5,732 nt of DNA from Betaproteobacteria bacterium (GTDB lineage Bacteria; Pseudomonadota; Gammaproteobacteria; Burkholderiales; Casimicrobiaceae). The stretch's first letter is position 1; the number at the start of each line of letters is the position of its first letter. A model generated the notes under the pieces. The model searched no databases. It had not been told where the DNA came from and worked only from the letters and a program-made list of their open reading frames with translations. The stretch is taken from the NCBI GenBank assembly GCA_005889025.1, contig VBCZ01000312.1:1-5732 (forward strand). Direction: 5' to 3'. Below, piece by piece: positions 1-4,017 of this stretch. Made by a program: the position numbers and the translations under genes.

Positions 1-158
1 CCGATGGGTACGATGACTGAGGTCTTGCCGGATCGGATCAGCCCGGCGAGCTCGGTCGAGGTGAGATCGTCGACGAATACCGAAGCCGGGGTCTGCGCAA
101 ATGCGGCTGCGCTCGCGAAGAGCGTGAGCAACAGGATTCGGATCGTCGCGTCAGTCAT
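1..158 (-). CDS. Creatininase-family protein with signal peptide, N-terminus only (partial)
   Basis: The reverse strand opens with ATG at 158-156 and stays open to the left edge, giving 52 codons. Residues 1-22 (MTDATIRILLLTLFASAAAFAQ) look like a signal peptide with a short hydrophobic core and an AFAQ-type cleavage region, so the protein is probably exported. The mature start continues VFVDDLTSTELAGLIRSGKTSVIVPIG, which fits the opening of the creatininase (creatinine amidohydrolase) family, where a (V/F)(L/F)(E/D)(E/D)LT.TE.....(A/S)GKT..I.P.G strand precedes the first metal-binding Glu. That metal-binding region lies outside the window, so activity cannot be judged. Family members are metal-dependent amidohydrolases; many exported ones have unknown substrates. 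No strong ribosome binding site is visible upstream. The gene is divergent from serC, with 413 bases between the start codons. Confidence 0.72.
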   Translation of the reverse strand, partial: MTDATIRILLLTLFASAAAFAQTPASVFVDDLTSTELAGLIRSGKTSVIVPI

Positions 159-290
159 TGGCGCATCTTAGGCGATCGATAGCGATCCCCACAAGCGCGT
201 CGCTTGCTCAGTCTTACGGAAATGTTCGACGACCATGCCCATCACCGTACTCCCTCGAGCCGATGGTTCGGCGAAGACGCACGAATCTCG

Positions 291-349
291 CCTCTCCGTA
301 CGGGAGAGGGGCGGGGGTGAGGAGTGCGAAAGAGCTGCGGGGGTGAGGA
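291..349. repeat. Hairpin plus tandem G-rich motif (intergenic repeat-like block)
   Basis: A perfect 7-base inverted repeat, CCTCTCC (291-297) and GGAGAGG (303-309), flanks a 5-base loop. It runs straight into a 13-base motif, GCGGGGGTGAGGA, present at 311-323 and exactly again at 337-349. A pyrimidine-rich arm, a purine-rich arm and then a GGGGTGAGG tail resemble a dispersed intergenic palindrome that I know from many proteobacterial chromosomes. That family assignment is from memory. No T-run follows, so it is not a classical terminator. Confidence 0.5.
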
Positions 350-361
350 TCGAGCTTTGCC

Positions 362-429
362 TGTAGGTGCGAATTCATTCGCACGGGCCGCTTCTTCCGC
401 CAGCGCGGCCGAACGAATTCGGCCCTACA
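362..429. repeat. Small palindromic element with TGTAGG/CCTACA ends (REP- or MITE-like)
   Basis: This 68-base block begins TGTAGG (362-367) and ends with its complement CCTACA (424-429). Inside are two hairpins. The first has arms GTGCGAAT (367-374) and ATTCGCAC (377-384) around TC. The second has arms GGCCGAA (407-413) and TTCGGCC (418-424) around a 4-base loop. Complementary ends plus paired internal hairpins are typical of short non-coding palindromic elements dispersed between genes. It has no coding capacity. I cannot count copies from one window, so its repeat status rests on structure alone. Confidence 0.55.
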
Positions 430-501
430 ACCCGTCATTGTCGACCATTTCCGCAAAGCTCAGCAGCGTTCCTCAACCCCGAATTCGCGGCGATGATGCT
501 G

Positions 502-526
502 TAAAATCGCGCGTTCGACAGTCGAA
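502..526 (+). promoter_or_regulatory. Weak candidate promoter and dyad upstream of serC
   Basis: TAAAAT at 502-507 matches a sigma70 -10 element at five of six positions and lies about 65 bases before the serC start. There is no recognisable -35 at the right distance. Just downstream is a perfect 13-base odd palindrome, TTCGAC-A-GTCGAA (514-526), placed where an operator or the start of transcription would be. Both readings are inference. Confidence 0.25.
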
Positions 527-571
527 ATTGCTCGCGTCGGCGCGCGACGCGGCGTTCTTAGCGGATTCAAG

Positions 572-1561
572 ATGCGGATATTCAATTTCAGCGCGGGTCC
601 CGCGGTTCTTCCCGAGCCCGTCCTTCGCAAGGCGGCGGCGGAGATGCTCGACTGGCACGGCAGCGGCATGTCGGTCATGGAGATGAGCCATCGCGGCAAG
701 GAGTTCATCGGCATCGCCGACAAGGCGCAAGCCGATCTGCGCGCGTTGCTCGCCATTCCGAACAACTACAAGGTTTTATTCCTGCAGGGTGGCGCGATCG
801 CGGAGAACGCCATCATCCCGATGAACCTGCTCAAGGCAAAGTCGGTTGCCGATTATGTCAATACGGGTGAGTGGTCGAAGAAGTCCATCAAGGAAGCCAG
901 GAAATACTGCGCCGTGAATGTCGCCGCCTCGGCGGAGGACAAGCATTTCACTTACGTTCCACCGCAGGAGAGCTGGAAGCTGTCCAAGGGCGCGGCGTAT
1001 ATCCACGTGTGCACCAACGAAACGATCGGCGGTGTCGAGTACCAGTGGACACCCGACACCGGCGATGTGCCGCTGATCGCGGACATGTCGTCGCACATTC
1101 TTTCACGGGCGATCGACATTTCCCACTTCGGCGTCATTTACGGCGGTGCGCAGAAGAACGTAGGGCCCGCGGGCCTGACGCTGGTCATCGTGCGTGACGA
1201 TCTGCTCGACCAGGCGCTGCCCATCACCCCGTCGGCGTTCCACTGGAAGGAGCAGGCCGAGGCCGATTCGATGGTCAACACGCCGGCTACGTACGCGATT
1301 TACATCGCAGGGCTAGTCTTCGAATGGCTCGAGGACCAGGGCGGTAAGGAGGACCGCTCGCGCATGAACGTGCCTTTCCGCTTGCGCGACGAGTCCCTCG
1401 ACGAGGCTTTTCTGAAAGGCGCAAAGGAGCGCGGCATGGTGCAGCTGAAGGGACATCGGGCGGTGGGCGGCATGCGGGCGTCGATCTACAACGCGATGCC
1501 TGTCGAGGGAGTGCGCACGCTCGTCGAATACATGGGCGAATTCGAGAAGCGCCATGGCTGA
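572..1561 (+). CDS. serC: Phosphoserine aminotransferase with apparent internal in-frame deletion
   Basis: SerC is a PLP-dependent class V aminotransferase that converts 3-phosphohydroxypyruvate and glutamate to O-phosphoserine and 2-oxoglutarate. It can also act on the equivalent pyridoxine-pathway intermediate. Family marks are clear: FNFSAGPA at 4-11, SHRGKEF at 39-45 (substrate-phosphate His40/Arg41), FLQGGAIAENA at 70-80, Trp101 over the cofactor ring, TNETI at 148-152, and GGAQKN at 191-196 with the PLP lysine Lys195. NTPATYAIYIAGLVF follows at 236-250, and KGHRAVGGMRASIYNAMP at 293-310. The protein has 329 residues, whereas the family usually has about 360. The missing part is sharply placed: EDQGG (254-258) jumps to KEDRSRMNVPF. 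The small-domain helix and the following strand that normally lie between, about 31 residues, are absent. The start is fixed by the conserved N-terminus; its ribosome site is weak. The gene overlaps serA by 8 bases. Without that segment, activity is doubtful. Confidence 0.93.
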   Translation: MRIFNFSAGPAVLPEPVLRKAAAEMLDWHGSGMSVMEMSHRGKEFIGIADKAQADLRALLAIPNNYKVLFLQGGAIAENAIIPMNLLKAKSVADYVNTGEWSKKSIKEARKYCAVNVAASAEDKHFTYVPPQESWKLSKGAAYIHVCTNETIGGVEYQWTPDTGDVPLIADMSSHILSRAIDISHFGVIYGGAQKNVGPAGLTLVIVRDDLLDQALPITPSAFHWKEQAEADSMVNTPATYAIYIAGLVFEWLEDQGGKEDRSRMNVPFRLRDESLDEAFLKGAKERGMVQLKGHRAVGGMRASIYNAMPVEGVRTLVEYMGEFEKRHG

Positions 1562-2673
1562 CACCAAGTATCACATCCTTACGCTGAATCAAATCTCCAG
1601 CCAGGGATTGCATCGTCTGCCCGGCTCGCGTTACACCGTGGGCAAGAACGTCGATCATCCCGACGCGATTCTTGTTCGCTCTCACAACATGCTCGACATG
1701 GCGATTCCGCCGAGCGTCAAGGCGATCGGCCGCGCCGGCGCGGGCACCAACAACATACCCGTGGCGGAGATGTCGCAGCGCGGCGTGCCGGTGTTCAATG
1801 CGCCCGGCGCCAACGCCAATGCGGTGAAGGAGCTGGTCTTCACGGCGATGTTGCTGGCCGCACGCAACGTCTTGCCTGCGCTCGGGTACGTCGCAGGACT
1901 CAAATCGCACGCTCGGGATCATCGGGCTCGGCGCCATCGGCAGCCTCGTCGCCGACACCGCAATCAAGCTCGGAATGAAAGTTGTCGGCTTCGATCCCGA
2001 GATCACGGTCGATGCGGCATGGCGGCTGCCATCGAGCGTGCGCAAGGCCAACAGCATCGATGAGCTCCTCAAGCAATCCGATTTCGTCACCCTCCACGTC
2101 CCGCTTGTCGACGTCACGCGCAAGCTCATCGACGAAAAGCGCCTTGCGCTGATGAAGCCCGGCGCCGCGCTGCTCAATTTCGCGCGCGACGCGATCGTCG
2201 ACGAAGACGCGATTGTCGCTGCCCTGCGCGGGCATCGGCTCAAGTATTATCTGTGCGACTTTCCCAGCGCCAAGCTCCTCGGCGAACCGGGTGTCGCAGC
2301 GCTTCCGCATCTGGGCGCATCGACCGTGGAAGCGGAGGAGAACTGCGCGGTGATGGTCGTCAACCAGGTGCGCGAATATCTCGAGGACGGAGCCATTGCC
2401 AACTCCGTCAACTTTCCCAACGTCGAGATGCCGCGGGAATCGCCTTACCGGGTCGCGATTGCCAACGCCAATGTTCCCAACATGCTCGGGCAGATTTCCA
2501 CGACCATGGCGCGCGCCGGGCTCAACATACACAACATGGTGAACAAGTCGCGCGGCGAAATGGCGTATACGCTGGTCGATGTCGACAGTCCGATCCAGCC
2601 TGCCGTCGTCGACGCACTAGCGAAGATAAAAGGCGTGCTCTCCGTGCGGGCGATACCCGCGGAGCAATCCTAG
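1554..2673 (+). pseudogene. serA: D-3-phosphoglycerate dehydrogenase (short ACT-domain type), broken by frameshift with missing segment
   Basis: SerA oxidises 3-phosphoglycerate to 3-phosphohydroxypyruvate with NAD, the first step of serine synthesis. The first reading frame (1554 to about 1901, 116 residues) gives the N-terminal substrate-binding region: MADTKYHILTLNQIS, HPDAILVRS, then AIGRAGAGTNNIPV and NAPGANANAVKEL. The match then stops and resumes in the +1 frame at about 1903-1909 with TLGIIGLGAIG, the Rossmann GxGxxG (1924-1941). It runs to the TAG at 2671. This part has the catalytic Arg in NFARDAIVDE (codon 2185-2187), the catalytic His in LPHLGAST (codon 2308-2310), and a C-terminal ACT domain (YRVAIANANVPNMLGQISTTMARAGLNI), usually the L-serine sensor. 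About 26 residues are missing at the junction. The net change is a loss of 3n+2 bases, near 80. The pieces plus the gap give about 396 residues, normal for this short form. The start overlaps the serC stop by 8 bases. Identity is secure; whether the break is real is not. Confidence 0.88.
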
Positions 2674-2679
2674 ACCCGC

Positions 2680-3557
2680 TTATCTTGCGGTCGCCGCGGT
2701 AGGGAACCATTTGCGCGAGAGCTTCTGCAACGATCGCGCGAATGCTTCGGCCGCGGGTGAAAAAGATTGCCGGCGCTTTCGCAGTATGCAGATTCTCCGT
2801 TTGAGCTTGGGATGATCGATAACGCGGCAGGCTAGATCCGAAGCCGTCCTGACTTCCAGTGCGGAAGACGGCAGCAGCGTGACGCCGAGCCCGGCGCGAA
2901 CCATGCCGATAGCCGTGGACATGTAAGCGGCTTCGTACGACGGCGTCGGGTGTCGCCCGTGCGAGGCATAGGCGTCGTCGAGAATACGTCGTACGCTGCT
3001 GTCGCGATTCATGAAAATCAGCGGCCCGTCGAGCAGGTCCTCCAGCGCGATTTTCCCCGCTTTCGCCAGCCTGTGTCCGTGCGGAAGCACCAGCACCATT
3101 CTGTCGGTCGCAAGCTGATGCCGAAATCGACCTCGTCCGAGCGGATCATTTCGACGATGCGCTCGGCAACAGCGTCCTTGAGCCCGATGGAAATTCCCGG
3201 GAAGGACTGGTGGAAGTCGGCGATCGCCCTCGGCAGCAGCGTCGACGAAATGGAAGGCAGCGCAGCAACGGTCACGCGGCCTGTATTTTTCTGTGAGATG
3301 TCGCGCGCCCGCGCCGCGACCGCCTGCAAATCGCTCAGGACCTTGTCTACGACTGGAAGCAGGTCGCGTCCCACCTGAGTCAGCGCCACTGATCGCGTGC
3401 TGCGATCAAAAAGCCGGACCCCCAGACACTCTTCGAGCTGGTTGATCTGGGCGCTCAACGCAGGCTGCGTCGCATGCAGCGCGTTGGCCGCCTTGGTGAA
3501 GCTGCCGAGGTCGCCTATGGAAACAAACGCGCGCAACTGCCGCAGAGTGATATTCAT
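2680..3557 (-). pseudogene. LysR-type transcriptional regulator, broken by frameshift with missing segment
   Basis: The N-terminal part (start codon 3557-3555, 148 residues) begins MNITLRQLRAFVSIGDLGSFTKAANALHATQPALSAQINQLE. This is the winged helix-turn-helix of LysR regulators, with helices at about residues 18-40, followed by the linker helix and the first half of the effector domain to EVDFGIS. The frame then changes at 3112-3116. The next frame continues LATDRMVLVLPHGHRLA, GPLIFMNRDSS, a central MVRAGLGVTLLPSSAL, and ends at a TAA (2682-2680). The halves give 148 and 144 residues. LysR proteins have about 305, so roughly 14 residues (3n+1 bases, near 43) are missing between DFGIS and LATDR. 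I chose the start at 3557 because MNITLRQLRAF is the usual beginning; an ATG at 3605 is in frame but adds an atypical 16-residue tail. The gene is divergent from the hydrolase, its likely target, and convergent with serA. Confidence 0.87.
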
Positions 3558-3695
3558 AGGCTGCGTTTCGACTATCGTCTTTGAGTCTTCCAGCCCGCGA
3601 CCCATTCTGTCACTGCACCGACTCTTGCTGTGGTTTAGCGAATGAGTTGTTCCATGTCACGCCTGAAGGCTAGAGGCGCAATGCGGACCATTCAT

Positions 3696-3730
3696 ATCAT
3701 TAACGGATTAATAGGATAAGTTTTAATGAT
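3696..3730. promoter_or_regulatory. Inverted repeat in the A+T-rich region, possible regulator site
   Basis: ATCATTAA (3696-3703) and its exact complement TTAATGAT (3723-3730) are separated by 19 bases. The right arm lies at the expected transcription start of the leftward lysR promoter. LysR regulators commonly bind partially palindromic A+T-rich sites between themselves and a divergent target, and repress their own transcription. The arm spacing here is wider than the usual T-N11-A box, so the assignment as an operator is inference. Confidence 0.33.
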
Positions 3731-3734
3731 TTGT

Positions 3735-3764
3735 ATTATAGGCAGTGTTCGTGTGAAATGTGAA
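3735..3764 (-). promoter_or_regulatory. Candidate sigma70 promoter for lysR (leftward)
   Basis: Read on the minus strand, TTCACA (3764-3759, five of six matches to TTGACA) is followed after 18 bases by a perfect TATAAT (3740-3735). Transcription would start near 3728, leaving about 170 bases of leader before the lysR start at 3557. On the plus strand the same spot reads TATTAT (3734-3739), an overlapping rightward -10-like element, but I see no -35 for it. Confidence 0.5.
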
Positions 3765-3806
3765 TCGGCGCTCTAAGACAGAAAAGGTGACGCGCCGGTC
3801 TACTTT

Positions 3807-3914
3807 GGAGGAGCAAGTCGCATGTTTTCCCATCAGCCAAACCGGGGTTTGCTTCCGTCAGTCGCAGTCGCCACGTTGGCGCTGCAGGGCAGTACGAGAC
3901 ACTCGACGCTCTGA
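3807..3914 (+). CDS. Possible 30-codon mini-ORF with strong ribosome binding site
   Basis: GGAGGAG at 3807-3813 is the strongest Shine-Dalgarno match that I see in the window. It sits 8 bases before ATG at 3822, which opens a 30-codon frame ending at TGA 3912-3914; the coding part is 3822-3914. The peptide begins MFSHQPNRGLLPSVAVATLAL and resembles nothing I know. It has a short hydrophobic stretch (residues 10-21) but no clear signal peptide, and no run of one amino acid as in attenuation leaders. It lies 103 bases before the hydrolase start. It could be a leader peptide, a remnant or chance; codon use gives no support. Confidence 0.22.
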   Translation, partial: GGASRMFSHQPNRGLLPSVAVATLALQGSTRHSTL

Positions 3915-4004
3915 TTGCGCAGGCGCGGCCAAGCAACGTTTGCACATTCGGTGCAGAGTTGCGATCCGGCCGCGTCGTAAATATCCACGCATTTTCAACA
4001 CTTA

Positions 4005-4017
4005 AAGGCGCTACACC
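4005..4017 (+). promoter_or_regulatory. Ribosome binding site of the hydrolase gene
   Basis: AAGG at 4005-4008, within TAAAGGCG, lies 9 bases before the ATG at 4018. The spacing is normal and it supports this start, as does the signal peptide that begins directly there. Confidence 0.5.

Larger units (their letters stand above)
159..571. other. Intergenic region between creatininase-family gene and serC
   Basis: I see no convincing gene in this stretch between two divergent starts. Its short open frames have no recognisable family or ribosome binding site. It holds two palindromic repeat-like blocks (291-349 and 362-429, listed separately) and, closer to serC, a weak -10-like TAAAAT at 502-507 followed by a small dyad at 514-526. 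Bases 159-290 carry the upstream region of the leftward gene, where I could not identify a convincing promoter. Confidence 0.6.
3558..4017. other. Divergent intergenic region between lysR and the hydrolase gene
   Basis: This 460-base stretch separates two divergent genes. Bases 3690-3740 are markedly A+T-rich against a G+C-rich background and hold the clearest promoter, reading toward lysR, together with an inverted repeat. The right half contains a 30-codon mini-ORF (3822-3914) with a strong Shine-Dalgarno sequence. It also has three short potential hairpins: CAAACC/GGTTTG (3838-3851), CGCCA/TGGCG (3869-3881) and TGCAC/GTGCA (3941-3955). None is followed by a T-run. I found no convincing sigma70 promoter pointing toward the hydrolase. 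Confidence 0.6.

Noticed and set aside
291..310. Intrinsic terminator at the CCTCTCC/GGAGAGG hairpin
   Set aside because: No T-run follows on either strand, and the hairpin lies between two divergent genes where no transcript needs to end.
158..765. Several short overlapping open frames on both strands before and within the start of serC
   Set aside because: They run through the palindromic repeats or overlap serC in other frames, lack ribosome sites, and give Arg-rich low-complexity translations.
1890..1915. Programmed ribosomal frameshift in serA
   Set aside because: There is no slippery heptamer or downstream structure at the junction. A frameshift would not supply the roughly 26 missing residues.
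1287..2243. Minus-strand open frame of 318 codons across serC and serA
   Set aside because: It lies antisense to two well-recognised genes, crosses their junction, and its translation is low-complexity Arg/Ala/Ser-rich sequence without motifs.
3555..3605. Upstream lysR start at 3605
   Set aside because: It adds 16 residues (MGRGLEDSKTIVETQP) not expected in front of the usual LysR beginning MNITLRQLRAF, and it has no better ribosome binding site.
3760..4005. 81-codon plus-strand frame in the lysR-hydrolase gap
   Set aside because: It starts at GTG without a ribosome binding site, the translation is Arg/Cys/Ser-rich with no family resemblance, and codon use shows no coding bias.
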